Source of the DNA: Methylobacteriaceae bacterium
GTDB lineage: Bacteria; Pseudomonadota; Alphaproteobacteria; Rhizobiales; Beijerinckiaceae
Reading direction: 5' to 3'
Length of the DNA: 64,000 bases
Assembly (NCBI GenBank): GCA_947444195.1
Contig: CANEZL010000002.1
Coordinates: 62,001-126,000, forward strand
Positions 19,972-28,503 of this stretch are shown here, piece after piece. Position numbers and translations under genes: made by a program. Each line of letters starts with the position of its first letter. Position 1 is the first letter of the stretch. Below the pieces are notes generated by a model, which was given only the letters and a program-made list of their open reading frames with translations, searched no databases and was not told the origin of the DNA.

Positions 19972-21006
19972 GTGACCGCGGTCAAGGCGCACGAGGTCGA
20001 GGGCCTGATCCGGCGCGGGCCCGACCCGCGCGCGTTCCTGATCTTGGTCTACGGCCCCGATACCGGCCTCGTCACCGAGCGCGCCAAGCGGCTGGCCGAG
20101 AGCTTCGTCACCGATCCCGGAGACCCCTTCGCCCTCGTGCGAATCGACGGGGACGCCCTCGCGGGGGATCCCGGCCGCCTCGTGGACGAGGCGGGCACGG
20201 TCGGCCTGTTCGGCGACCGGCGCAGCATCTGGGTCAGGCCCGGCAGCCGCAACTACGCCCCCGCCGTCGAGGCGGTCCTGAAGGCCGAGGTCACCGGCAC
20301 CCGCATCGTGGTCGAGGCTGGGGATCTCGCGAAATCCGCTCCCTTGCGCACCCTGTGCGAGCGCGCGGGCCAGGCGCTCGCCCTGCCCTGCTACCCCGAC
20401 GACGAGCGCGCGCTCGGCGACCTCATCGACCGGACGCTCGGCGAGCACGGCCTGCGCATCGCGCGCGAGGCCCGCGAGATTCTGAGCCAGAGCCTCGGCA
20501 GCGACCGGCGCGCGAGCCTGTCCGAGATCGAGAAGCTCGCCCTCTACGCGCGCGGGCAGGACGGCGTCGGCCTCGACGATGTCGAGGCCGTGGTCAGCGA
20601 CGTCGCCCCGAGCGTCCTCAACACCCTGATCGATGCGGCCTTCGCCGGCCGGGCCGGAGAGGCGGAGCGCGATTACCGCCGCTTCCGCCATGAGGGACTC
20701 GACCCCGCCACGATGCTGGGCGCGGCCCTGCGCCACGCCCTCGCCCTCCTGGCGAGCCGCCTGGAGGGGCCGGACAAGAGCCCGAGCATCCTCGTCGCCG
20801 GCTGGCGCGGCCTGCATTTCCGGCGCAAGGCCAGCGTGGAGGCGCATCTCGCCCGCTGGAGCCCGGCCGGCCTGCGCCAGGCCGTCCAGATCCTGCAGGA
20901 GGCGATCCTCGCCTGTCGGCGCGCCGATCCGGAGCTCGCGCACGCCCACGCGGCGGGCGCCCTCCTGCGCATCGCCGCGGAAGCCGCCCGGCGCCGCGCC
21001 GCCTGA
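19972..21006 (+). CDS. holA: DNA polymerase III subunit delta
   Basis: HolA is the clamp-loader subunit that opens the beta clamp. The 344-residue protein matches the family in length, with an N-terminal AAA-like domain (FLILVYGPDTGLVTERAK, the degenerate P-loop, then FGDRRSIWVRPG) and the helical collar domain (SEIEKLALYARG and VVSDVAPSVLNTLIDAAFAG). The start is GTG 19972, 10 nt after lptE. Its position near the candidate origin fits a replication role. Confidence 0.93.
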   Translation: MTAVKAHEVEGLIRRGPDPRAFLILVYGPDTGLVTERAKRLAESFVTDPGDPFALVRIDGDALAGDPGRLVDEAGTVGLFGDRRSIWVRPGSRNYAPAVEAVLKAEVTGTRIVVEAGDLAKSAPLRTLCERAGQALALPCYPDDERALGDLIDRTLGEHGLRIAREAREILSQSLGSDRRASLSEIEKLALYARGQDGVGLDDVEAVVSDVAPSVLNTLIDAAFAGRAGEAERDYRRFRHEGLDPATMLGAALRHALALLASRLEGPDKSPSILVAGWRGLHFRRKASVEAHLARWSPAGLRQAVQILQEAILACRRADPELAHAHAAGALLRIAAEAARRRAA

Positions 21007-21162
21007 GGCCGCGCAGCGGAGGCCGGGATCCGTTCCCACGGAAGCTGCGAAGCCGGGACCCGCCGTTCCTCGGTTGCACGCTCCGCGCGCCTCCGCGGGT
21101 CCGGACCCGCGGAGGCGCGCCCTGAGTGACGGCAGGGGGAGCGGGGCCGCCGGATGCGACCA

Positions 21163-21183
21163 CCCCTCCGGCAAGGGGAGGGG
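21163..21183. repeat. Short GC hairpin of REP type
   Basis: CCCCTCC and GGAGGGG are inverted around ggcaagg. The same motif, a pyrimidine block, GCAAG, then a purine block, recurs at 61909-61931, so this is probably a degenerate member of a dispersed repeat. It lies in the 370-base gap between holA and the GGDEF gene. Confidence 0.45.
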
Positions 21184-21226
21184 ACGCCCGCTTCCGCCGC
21201 CGGGAAACGAGCTGTGGGAGCGGTTT

Positions 21227-21370
21227 ATGAGCCGTCTCCTGAAATTCCCGCCGCAGCGTCGATCGGACGAGGCAGTCGACGCGCCCTCCCGCAAGGCGGC
21301 GTCGAACCGCGAATGCAGTATCTCGTTAACCTTGTTGCATTCATTGTTCCACGCTCGCACGTCCGACTGA
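21227..21370 (+). CDS. Possible 47-residue basic peptide
   Basis: ATG 21227 is preceded by GGGAG at about 8 nt and opens a 47-codon frame (MSRLLKFPPQRRSDEAV and onward) ending 6 nt before the GGDEF gene. It is basic, with no membrane segment or known family. Codon quality declines toward the 3' end, where the sequence is locally A/T-rich and may instead be the promoter of the GGDEF gene. Weakly supported. Confidence 0.25.
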   Translation: MSRLLKFPPQRRSDEAVDAPSRKAASNRECSISLTLLHSLFHARTSD

Positions 21371-21376
21371 CGAACC

Positions 21377-22303
21377 ATGCCGTCCAGCACCCACGGACCG
21401 CCCGGTCCCGACGACAATTTGCCGGCAAGCGATCCGGCCTCCCTGCAGCGGGAGATCGCCCGCCTGCGCGAGATGCTCGATCTCAACTCGGACTGGATCT
21501 GGGAGGTCGATGCCGCGGGCCGCTACACCTACGTATCCCGCCACTGCCTCGCCCTCCTCGGCTACGAGCCCGAGGAGATGCTGGGACGCACGCCCTTCGA
21601 TTTCATGCCTCCCGACGAGGCCGCCCGGATCGGCGCCCTGTTCGGTGCCATCGTGGAGACCAAGCGCCCGTTCTCGCAGTTGCTGAACCTCAATCTGCGG
21701 CGGGACGGGCGGCTCGTCACGCTGGAGACGAGCGGCGTCCCGCTCCTGGCGCCCGACGGCACGCTGCTCGGCTATCGCGGCGTCGACCGGGACGTCACCG
21801 AGCGGGAGGCCGCCGATGCGCGCCTGCGCCATCTCGCGCGCCACGATTCCCTCACGGACCTGCCGAACCGCCATTACCTGCGCGAGCACCTCACCGATCA
21901 TCTCTCCCGGGGCGGGGAGCCGCTCTACCTCCTCGCGCTCGACCTCGACCGCTTCAAGCCGGTCAACGACCGGCTCGGCCACGAGGCGGGGGATATCGTG
22001 CTGCGGGCGGTGGCCGGCCGCCTCGCCGAACTGGTCCGGGAAGAGGGGGCCTTCGCGGCCCGACTCGGCGGCGACGAGTTCGTGCTGGTGGTGCGGGAGA
22101 CCGGGCCCGAGGGCATCCGGCGCCTCGCCCGGACGCTGCGCGCGTGCATCGCCCTTCCCATCAGTCTCGGCCCGGAGCGGGTCCAGGTCGATGCCAGCGT
22201 CGGCATCGCCCGGAGCCAGCCGGGAATGAGCGTCGATGCCCTGCTGCGGGCGGCCGACGCGGATCTCTACCGCCGAAAGGCGGACCGCCTGGACGACTCC
22301 TGA
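21377..22303 (+). CDS. PAS-GGDEF diguanylate cyclase
   Basis: The 308-residue protein has a PAS domain (about 33-142: DWIWEVDAAGRYTYVSRHCL and LETSGVPLLAPDG), then a GGDEF domain with DSLTDLPNRHYL and the intact catalytic GGDEF at 231-235. It should make cyclic di-GMP from two GTP. The RxxD inhibitory site expected just before the active site reads REEG (221-224), so classic product inhibition is probably lost. There is no membrane segment, so it is cytosolic. It is convergent with parB, whose stop is 5 nt away. Confidence 0.93.
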   Translation: MPSSTHGPPGPDDNLPASDPASLQREIARLREMLDLNSDWIWEVDAAGRYTYVSRHCLALLGYEPEEMLGRTPFDFMPPDEAARIGALFGAIVETKRPFSQLLNLNLRRDGRLVTLETSGVPLLAPDGTLLGYRGVDRDVTEREAADARLRHLARHDSLTDLPNRHYLREHLTDHLSRGGEPLYLLALDLDRFKPVNDRLGHEAGDIVLRAVAGRLAELVREEGAFAARLGGDEFVLVVRETGPEGIRRLARTLRACIALPISLGPERVQVDASVGIARSQPGMSVDALLRAADADLYRRKADRLDDS

Positions 22304-22307
22304 GCCC

Positions 22308-23210
22308 TCAGGCGGGATCCCCGTCCGTCACCTGGAAGCGTCGGCACAGGGCCTCCAGTTCCTCGGCGCTCTCGTAGCGGATCCGGATCTCGCCGGCATC
22401 GGCCGTCTTCGCCTTGAGCACGACGCCGAGCCCGAGGGCCAGCGCCATGCGGCTCTCCAGGCCGCGCATCTCCGGGCTGCGCTCCACGCCGCGGGGCCGG
22501 CCGGGGCGGGGGCCCTCCGTCTGCGGCACCTCGGCCGCGGCGATCGCCTCGACCTCGCGCACCGACAGCCCCTCCTCCACGACCCGGCGGCCCACCGCCT
22601 CCGGATCGCGCACGGCGAGCAGCGCGCGGGCGTGGCCGGCGGTGATCTCGCCCGCCACCACGCGCTCCTGCACGGAAGCGGGCAGGTTGAGCAGGCGCAG
22701 GGTGTTGGCGAGGTGGCTGCGGCTCTTGCCCAGGATCTCGGCGAGTTCGCGCTGGCTGTAGGCGAACTCGCTCATCAGCCGCTCGTAGCCCGCCGCCTCC
22801 TCAATGGCGTTGAGATCCGTGCGCTGCACGTTCTCCAGGATGGCGAATTCGAGGGAGGCGCGGTCGTCGATCTCGACGACGACGATCGGCACCTCGTCGA
22901 GCCCCGCCCGCTGCGCCGCCCGCCAGCGGCGCTCGCCGGCCACGATCTCGAAGGCGCCCGGCACGTCCGCGAGGGGCCGCACCACGATGGGCTGGATCAG
23001 GCCGCGGGCGCGGATGGAGGCGGCGAGTTCCTCGAGGTCGGTCTCCTCGAAGCGGCGCCGGGGATTGCGCGGGTTCGGGCGCAGGAACTCCACCGCCGCC
23101 TTGCGCTGCCCGGCCGGTGCCCTGGCCGCCTCGGGCGCCGCATCCCCGAAATCGCCGATCAGGGCCGCCAGCCCGCGCCCCAACCGAGGCCGTGGTGCCT
23201 CATCCGCCAT
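22308..23210 (-). CDS. parB: Chromosome partition protein ParB
   Basis: ParB is a CTP-dependent clamp that loads at parS and organises the origin for segregation. The 300-residue protein has LGRGLAALIGD at the N-terminus, typical of chromosomal ParB and a ParA-stimulating segment. The CTPase motif GERRWRA is at 92-98, followed by the helix-turn-helix YSQRELAEILGKSRSHLANT and a C-terminal dimer domain. ATG 23210 is chosen over 23234 since GGTGG precedes it. It is downstream of parA; matching parS palindromes lie at 24687 and 27007. Confidence 0.97.
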   Translation of the reverse strand: MADEAPRPRLGRGLAALIGDFGDAAPEAARAPAGQRKAAVEFLRPNPRNPRRRFEETDLEELAASIRARGLIQPIVVRPLADVPGAFEIVAGERRWRAAQRAGLDEVPIVVVEIDDRASLEFAILENVQRTDLNAIEEAAGYERLMSEFAYSQRELAEILGKSRSHLANTLRLLNLPASVQERVVAGEITAGHARALLAVRDPEAVGRRVVEEGLSVREVEAIAAAEVPQTEGPRPGRPRGVERSPEMRGLESRMALALGLGVVLKAKTADAGEIRIRYESAEELEALCRRFQVTDGDPA

Positions 23211-23259
23211 AGCGTCCACCCTGTTACGCAACATCGTCGGTCTCGATCGCCCGGCGCCG

Positions 23260-24117
23260 TCAGGCGGCGGCCGGCACGCGCCCCTCGCGCTGAATCACCT
23301 CCGAGGCGAGCCGGAGATAGGCTTGGCTGCCCGCGCATTTCAGATCGTAGAGCAGGGCGGGCTTGCCGTGCGAGGGCGCCTCGGAGATCCGCACGTTGCG
23401 GGGGATCATCGTCTCGTAGACCTTCTCGCCCATGAAGCTGCGCACGTCCGCCACCACCTGATTGGACAGGTTGTTGCGCGGATCGAACATCGTCAGCACG
23501 ATGCCCTGGATGGTCAGGCGCGGGTTGAGGGCGCTGCGCACCTGTTCCACCGTGCGCAGGAGCTGGCTCAGACCCTCCAGCGCGAAGAACTCGCATTGCA
23601 GGGGCACCAGCACGGCGTCCGCGGCGGCAAGGGCGTTGATGGTGAGCAGGTTGAGCGAGGGCGGGCAGTCGATCAGCACGTAGGTGATGCCGGCCGTCTC
23701 GGGCTGCGTGGCGAGATCCTTGAGGACGCCGCGCAGGCGGTGGGCCCGGTCGGGACTCGCCGCCATCTCCAGTTCGAGGCCGAGCAGGTCCATGGTGGAG
23801 GGGGCGATGGCGAGCCGCGGCACCGCCGTCGGCGTCACCGCCCGGCCCAGAGGTGCCTCGCCGGCCATCACCTCGTAGGTCGAGACGCTGCGCTGGCGCC
23901 GGTCGATGCCGAGCCCGGTCGAGGCGTTGCCCTGCGGGTCCAGATCGATCACCAGCACCTGCTCGCCGATGGCGGCGAGCGCCGTGCCGAGGTTGATCGC
24001 CGTCGTGGTCTTTCCCACGCCACCCTTCTGGTTGGCGAGGGCGAGGATCCGCAGCGGGCGCTTGCTCACGGCGGACGGCACCGGCTCGGCCGGCGGGGGA
24101 GGGACGTCGCGGGTCAT
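23260..24117 (-). CDS. parA: Chromosome partition ATPase ParA
   Basis: ParA is a Walker-type ATPase that moves ParB-parS complexes. The 285-residue protein has a Pro-rich leader (about 1-20), the deviant Walker A KGGVGKTTTAINL, VIDLDPQGNASTG, Walker B VLIDCPPSLNLLTINAL and the SEAPSHGKPALLYD C-terminal motif. ATG 24117 overlaps the rsmG stop (ATGA). The order mnmG-rsmG-parA-parB is the classical chromosomal arrangement. Confidence 0.97.
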   Translation of the reverse strand: MTRDVPPPPAEPVPSAVSKRPLRILALANQKGGVGKTTTAINLGTALAAIGEQVLVIDLDPQGNASTGLGIDRRQRSVSTYEVMAGEAPLGRAVTPTAVPRLAIAPSTMDLLGLELEMAASPDRAHRLRGVLKDLATQPETAGITYVLIDCPPSLNLLTINALAAADAVLVPLQCEFFALEGLSQLLRTVEQVRSALNPRLTIQGIVLTMFDPRNNLSNQVVADVRSFMGEKVYETMIPRNVRISEAPSHGKPALLYDLKCAGSQAYLRLASEVIQREGRVPAAA

Positions 24118-24746
24118 GGATTTTTGGGCGCGAGGGCGGTGACGCGAACGATCCGGGCCGCCGACTCGGTTCGGCTCGGAACGAGGTCGTAGGTGACTGT
24201 CCACCGCGCGGCCGCCTGGGTCAATTCCGCTTCGACCTCGCGCCCCTTCGGAAACAGGCCGATGGTGCTCTTTTTCAACAGTGGTTCGGTCCAGGCGAGC
24301 AGCTGGTCGAGGGGCGCCAGCGCGCGGGCGCAGACCACGTCGACTTGCGCGAAACGCTCGATCACCGCCTCGATGCGGGCGTTGTGCACCCGTGCCCGGG
24401 CGCCCGTGAGCCGCGCCGCCTCGGCCAGGAAGGCGCATTTGCGGGCGTTGCTCTCTACGAGATCGACCTGGATCCCCTCGCCGCCGGCGATCGCCAGGAT
24501 GAGGCCGGGGATGCCGGCCCCGGAGCCGAGATCGAGCCAGCGGCCCGCATCGGGGGCCAGCGCCCGCAACTGCAGGGCATCGGCCACGTGGCGCGTCCAG
24601 ACCTCGGCCAGGGTGGCCGGTCCGACAAGGTTCTTCACCCCCTGCCAGCGCCGGAGCTGCTCCACGTAGATGTCGAGCTTGCGCGCTGTTTCACGTGAAA
24701 CAGACGCCTCCGCGAGGACGCGCTCGCGGTCTGTCGCGGCGGTCAT
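24114..24746 (-). CDS. rsmG: 16S rRNA m7G527 methyltransferase RsmG (GidB)
   Basis: RsmG methylates N7 of G527 in 16S rRNA using S-adenosylmethionine; loss gives low-level streptomycin resistance. The 210-residue protein has the SAM-binding loop LDLGSGAGIPGLILA, VESNARKCAFLAEAARLTG and VCARALAPLDQLLAWTEPL. It overlaps mnmG by one base and parA by four. A perfect parS palindrome lies in its first codons (24687-24702), where the protein reads VSRET. Confidence 0.96.
   Translation of the reverse strand: MTAATDRERVLAEASVSRETARKLDIYVEQLRRWQGVKNLVGPATLAEVWTRHVADALQLRALAPDAGRWLDLGSGAGIPGLILAIAGGEGIQVDLVESNARKCAFLAEAARLTGARARVHNARIEAVIERFAQVDVVCARALAPLDQLLAWTEPLLKKSTIGLFPKGREVEAELTQAAARWTVTYDLVPSRTESAARIVRVTALAPKNP
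24687..24702. promoter_or_regulatory. parS site 1 (perfect)
   Basis: TGTTTCACGTGAAACA matches the widely conserved parS consensus at all 16 positions and is a perfect palindrome. It lies within the 5' coding part of rsmG, less than 600 bp from the parA start. It is the likely nucleation site for the ParB encoded nearby. Confidence 0.93.
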
Positions 24747-26626
24747 CAGGCCCGCGCCGCGGATCGGCCGTCGCGCCGGGCATGGGCCGCGAGCAGGGTG
24801 AGGGCAGCGGGCGTCACCCCCTCGATCCGCGCAGCCTGACCGAGGGTGCCCGGCCGGACGGCCTCGAGCTTCACCCGCATCTCGTTGGAGAGCCCGCTGA
24901 TCCCGGCATAGTCGAGCTGGGCCGGAATGCGCACCGCCTCGTCCCGCCGGAAGGCAACGATGTCGGCCTGCTGGCGGTCGAGATAGACCGCGTAGGTGGC
25001 GTCGGTCCGCAGACGCTCGGCGATCCGCGGCGACACGGCGGCGAGCTCCGGCCAGACCGCGGCCAAGCGCGGCCAGTCGATCTCCGGATAGGAGAGCAGC
25101 TGGAAGGCGCTCCGGCGGATGCCGTCCCGGTTGAGCGCGATCCCGTGGGCGGCGGCCTGACTCGGCGTGAGGCTCAGCCTATCGAGGCGGCGTCGGGCCT
25201 CGGCAAGCTCCGCCTGCGCCGCCGCGAAATGCGCGGCCCGCCGGGACCCGACGCAGCCGAGGGCGAGGCCGCGCGGGGTCAGGCGCTCGTCGGCGTTGTC
25301 GACCCGCAGGGAGAGCCGGTACTCCGAGCGCGAGGTGAACATCCGGTAGGGCTCGCTCACCCCCTGGGTGACGAGGTCGTCGATCATCACGCCGAGATAG
25401 GATTCCGCCCGGTCGAACCCGGTCGTCTCCCCGCCGCCCGCCCGCCGCGCCGCGTTGAGGCCGGCGACGAGCCCCTGCGCGGCGGCCTCCTCGTACCCCG
25501 TGGTTCCGTTGATCTGACCGGCCAGGAACAGGCCGGAGACCCGCTTCACCTCCAGGCTCGCGTCGAGCTCGCGCGGGTCCACGTAATCGTACTCAATGGC
25601 GTAGCCCGGTCGGACGATCCGGGCGCGCTCCAGGCCCGGGATGAGGGCGATGAGGGCGTGCTGCACGCTCTCGGGGAGGGCGGTGGAGATGCCGTTCGGG
25701 TAGACCGTGGGATCGTCGAGCCCCTCGGGTTCAAGGAAGATCTGGTGCCCCTCGCGGTCGCCGAAGCGCACCACCTTGTCCTCGATGGAAGGGCAGTAGC
25801 GCGGGCCGCGGCTGCTGATCCCGCCGGAATACATGGGCGAGTGGTGGAGGTTCGCCCGGATCAGATCGTGCACGCCTTGCGTGGTGCGGGTGATGCCGCA
25901 GCGGATCTGCGGCGTGGTGATCCGCTCGGTCAGGGTCGAGAAGGGCACCGGGTCGGCATCGGCCTCCTGCATCTCCAGGCCGGACCAGTCGATGGTCGCG
26001 CCGTCGAGGCGGGGGGGCGTGCCGGTCTTGAGCCGGCCGAGCCGGAGCCCGAGCCCGTCGAGGGTGCGGGCGAGCCCCATGGCCGGGGCCTCGCCGACGC
26101 GTCCGGCGGGGATCTGCACCGGGCCGATATGGATGAGGCCGCGCAGGAAGGTGCCGGTGGTGAGAACCGCGGCACCGCAGCCGAGCACGCGGCCGTCGCC
26201 CAGCACCGCGCCGCGCACACGGCCGTCCCGAAGGAGCAGATCCTCGCAGGCTCCCTCGATCACCGCGAGGCCGGCGGTCTCGGCGATGGCGGCCCGCATG
26301 GCGGCGGCGTAGAGCTTGCGGTCGGCCTGCGTGCGCGGGCCGCGCACGGCCGGACCCTTGCGACGGTTGAGCAGTCGAAACTGGATGCCGGCGGCGTCGG
26401 CCACGCGGCCCATCAGCCCGTCGAGGGCGTCGATCTCGCGCACGAGGTGGCCCTTGCCGAGGCCGCCGATGGCGGGGTTGCACGACAGGGCGCCGATGGT
26501 CGCGGCGGCGTGGGTCACGAGGGCCGTGCGCGCACCGCACCGGGCCGCGGCCGCCGCGGCCTCGGTGCCGGCATGGCCGCCGCCGATGACGATCACATCG
26601 TAGGAGGAGGACGAGTCGCTGAGCAT
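24746..26626 (-). CDS. mnmG: tRNA uridine-5-carboxymethylaminomethyl synthesis enzyme MnmG (GidA)
   Basis: MnmG, with MnmE, installs the cmnm5 group at wobble U34 of several tRNAs. The 626-residue flavoprotein has an FAD motif [21 protein letters not shown] and the GidA signatures [20 protein letters not shown] and [15 protein letters not shown]. The substrate-active-site cysteines are probably those in [11 protein letters not shown] and [11 protein letters not shown] segments. ATG 26626 is the family start. It overlaps rsmG by one base; its partner mnmE lies 417 bp upstream on the same strand. Confidence 0.97.
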   Translation of the reverse strand: MLSDSSSSYDVIVIGGGHAGTEAAAAAARCGARTALVTHAAATIGALSCNPAIGGLGKGHLVREIDALDGLMGRVADAAGIQFRLLNRRKGPAVRGPRTQADRKLYAAAMRAAIAETAGLAVIEGACEDLLLRDGRVRGAVLGDGRVLGCGAAVLTTGTFLRGLIHIGPVQIPAGRVGEAPAMGLARTLDGLGLRLGRLKTGTPPRLDGATIDWSGLEMQEADADPVPFSTLTERITTPQIRCGITRTTQGVHDLIRANLHHSPMYSGGISSRGPRYCPSIEDKVVRFGDREGHQIFLEPEGLDDPTVYPNGISTALPESVQHALIALIPGLERARIVRPGYAIEYDYVDPRELDASLEVKRVSGLFLAGQINGTTGYEEAAAQGLVAGLNAARRAGGGETTGFDRAESYLGVMIDDLVTQGVSEPYRMFTSRSEYRLSLRVDNADERLTPRGLALGCVGSRRAAHFAAAQAELAEARRRLDRLSLTPSQAAAHGIALNRDGIRRSAFQLLSYPEIDWPRLAAVWPELAAVSPRIAERLRTDATYAVYLDRQQADIVAFRRDEAVRIPAQLDYAGISGLSNEMRVKLEAVRPGTLGQAARIEGVTPAALTLLAAHARRDGRSAARA

Positions 26627-26851
26627 GGAGAGGTGATTAGGCGCAGCCGCCGGCCAGCGTCAACGCGACGATTCCCATGCTCCGGCGGCACAGGTCAGGG
26701 CCAAGCTCCCACGCAAACGCCGGGACTCGCGGCATGGTCCTTGGATGGCGAGCGTGACATCATCGTGACGGGTCGGGACACGCGTGATGCGGCCCACCCG
26801 TCATGGTCCTGTGCAGTGTCGGCGTCCTGGTTTCTGTCTGGGGAGGCGAAC

Positions 26852-27001
26852 ATGCATCTCGTGGCGATCGGTCTCGGTGCGACCTGCGTGGCGGTGGGCG
26901 CCTACGCGCATTTCAGGGGGCGGTCGCCGGGCCGCGAGGACGCGTTCGGCCTCTTCGCCTTCGGGCTGCTCCTCACCGGGATGTTCCTCAGCCGGGGCTA
27001 G
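26852..27001 (+). CDS. Small two-helix membrane protein
   Basis: A 49-residue frame with an excellent Shine-Dalgarno (GGGAGG, 5 nt before ATG 26852). The sequence is two hydrophobic segments (MHLVAIGLGATCVAVGAYAH and FGLFAFGLLLTGMFLSRG) joined by a charged loop, so it is very likely a small inner-membrane protein. It is transcribed opposite to mnmG and mnmE in the gap between them and ends 5 nt before a perfect parS site. Function unknown. Confidence 0.6.
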   Translation: MHLVAIGLGATCVAVGAYAHFRGRSPGREDAFGLFAFGLLLTGMFLSRG

Positions 27002-27006
27002 ATTCC

Positions 27007-27022
27007 TGTTTCACGTGAAACA
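27007..27022. promoter_or_regulatory. parS site 2 (perfect)
   Basis: TGTTTCACGTGAAACA again matches all 16 consensus positions. It is intergenic, between the small membrane-protein gene (stop 27001) and the mnmE stop at 27043, and 2.3 kb from parS site 1. Clustered parS sites near parAB are typical of origin-proximal partition regions. Confidence 0.93.
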
Positions 27023-27042
27023 GCGCCGCGTCGGCCACGGGC

Positions 27043-28359
27043 CTATTTGCCGATGCAGAAGCTGGCGAAGAGCCGGTCCAGCACGTCCTCGACGCCGACG
27101 CGGCCGGCGACCTCGCCGAGGGCGCGCACGGCCAGGCGCAGATCCTCGCTCACCAGTTCGGGGGGCGTCCCCGCATCGGCACCGGCCACGCGGTCGAGGA
27201 AGGACAGGCAGCGCGCCAGCGCCTCCCGATGCCGCTCCCGGGTGAGGAGGGCATCGCCCCCGCCGAGCGCCGCCTCGGCCTGCGCCGTGATCGCGCTCAG
27301 GAGGCGTTCCATCCCGGACCCCGTGGTCGCCGAGACCGCGACCGCCGCGCCGTCTCCCAGGCGTGCCGCGAGGTCCGCCTTGGTCCGCACCAGGAGGACC
27401 GGCCGGGCATGGTCGTGCATGACTGGCGGCTGCGCGTCCGAGAACAGCGAGAGCACGAGGTCGGCCCCCGCGATCCGCCGACGCGAGCGGGCGATGCCTT
27501 CGGCCTCCACCGCATCCTCGGTGTCGCGCAAGCCGGCCGTGTCGACGAGGAGTACCGGCAGGCCGCCGAGATCCAGCCGCACCTCGATGGCGTCGCGGGT
27601 GGTGCCGGGCCGGTCCGAGACGATCGCCGCGTCGCGCCGGCTCAGGGCGTTGAGCAGGGTCGACTTGCCGACATTCGGCGCCCCGGCGAGGACCACGGTG
27701 AAGCCGTCGCGCAGGCGCTCGCCGCGCCGACCGTCGGCCAGCGCGGCCGCCACCGCGTCCCGCAGCGCGGCCACGCGCCGGATCAGCGCCGCGTCGAGGG
27801 CGGCATCGTCCACGTCGCCCTCGTCGGCGAAATCGAGGGCGGCCTCGGCGGAAGCGAGACAGGCGATGGCCTCGCCGCGCCACGCCTCCACCTGCCGGCC
27901 GAGGGCGCCTTCGAGCTGGCGCAGGGCCTGCCGGCGCTGGGCCTCGGTCTCCGCCTCGATCAGGTCGGCGATGCCCTCGGCCTCCGTGAGGTCCATGCGC
28001 CCGTTGAGCACCGCGCGCCGGGTGAAGGCGCCCGGCTCGGCCGCCCGGCAGCCCGCCAGCCCGGCCAGAGCCCGGAGCACCCCGGCCCGCACGGCGATGC
28101 CGCCATGCAGATGGAGCTCGGCCATGTCCTCGCCGCTGAAGGTGTCGGGACCGGGCATCCAGCAGACCAGCGCCTTGTCGAGCACGCTGCCATCGCCCGG
28201 ATCGCGCAAGGTCCGCAGGGAGAGCCGCCGCGGCGGGGGGAGGGCGCCGGCCAGGGTCTCCAGTACGCCGGCGCAGGCCGGGCCGCTCAACCGGATCACC
28301 GCGACGGCCGCCCGCCCGAAGCCGCTCGCGGGCGCGAAGATCGTGCTCTGATCCGTCAT
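27043..28359 (-). CDS. mnmE: tRNA modification GTPase MnmE (TrmE)
   Basis: MnmE is the GTPase partner of MnmG in wobble-uridine modification. The 438-residue protein has the formyl-THF-binding N-terminal domain (TIFAPASGFGRAAVAVIRLSG), a helical domain and an inserted Ras-like G domain (GAPNVGKSTLLNAL, then DRPGTTRDAIEV and DTAGLRDTEDAVE). It ends in the invariant CIGK C-terminus. ATG 28359 is the family start. Confidence 0.97.
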   Translation of the reverse strand: MTDQSTIFAPASGFGRAAVAVIRLSGPACAGVLETLAGALPPPRRLSLRTLRDPGDGSVLDKALVCWMPGPDTFSGEDMAELHLHGGIAVRAGVLRALAGLAGCRAAEPGAFTRRAVLNGRMDLTEAEGIADLIEAETEAQRRQALRQLEGALGRQVEAWRGEAIACLASAEAALDFADEGDVDDAALDAALIRRVAALRDAVAAALADGRRGERLRDGFTVVLAGAPNVGKSTLLNALSRRDAAIVSDRPGTTRDAIEVRLDLGGLPVLLVDTAGLRDTEDAVEAEGIARSRRRIAGADLVLSLFSDAQPPVMHDHARPVLLVRTKADLAARLGDGAAVAVSATTGSGMERLLSAITAQAEAALGGGDALLTRERHREALARCLSFLDRVAGADAGTPPELVSEDLRLAVRALGEVAGRVGVEDVLDRLFASFCIGK

Positions 28360-28503
28360 TTCGCCATTTCACTCGTGATGGGCAGGGGTCTATCACAGGG
28401 CACGCCGGGGGCGGGAGTGCGGAGAAGGCATCGTCCGGAAGCAGGGCTGCCGGCTTCCGGGGCGATGCCGAGGCGCATACGCACGGCATCGGGGAGGAAG
28501 CGG

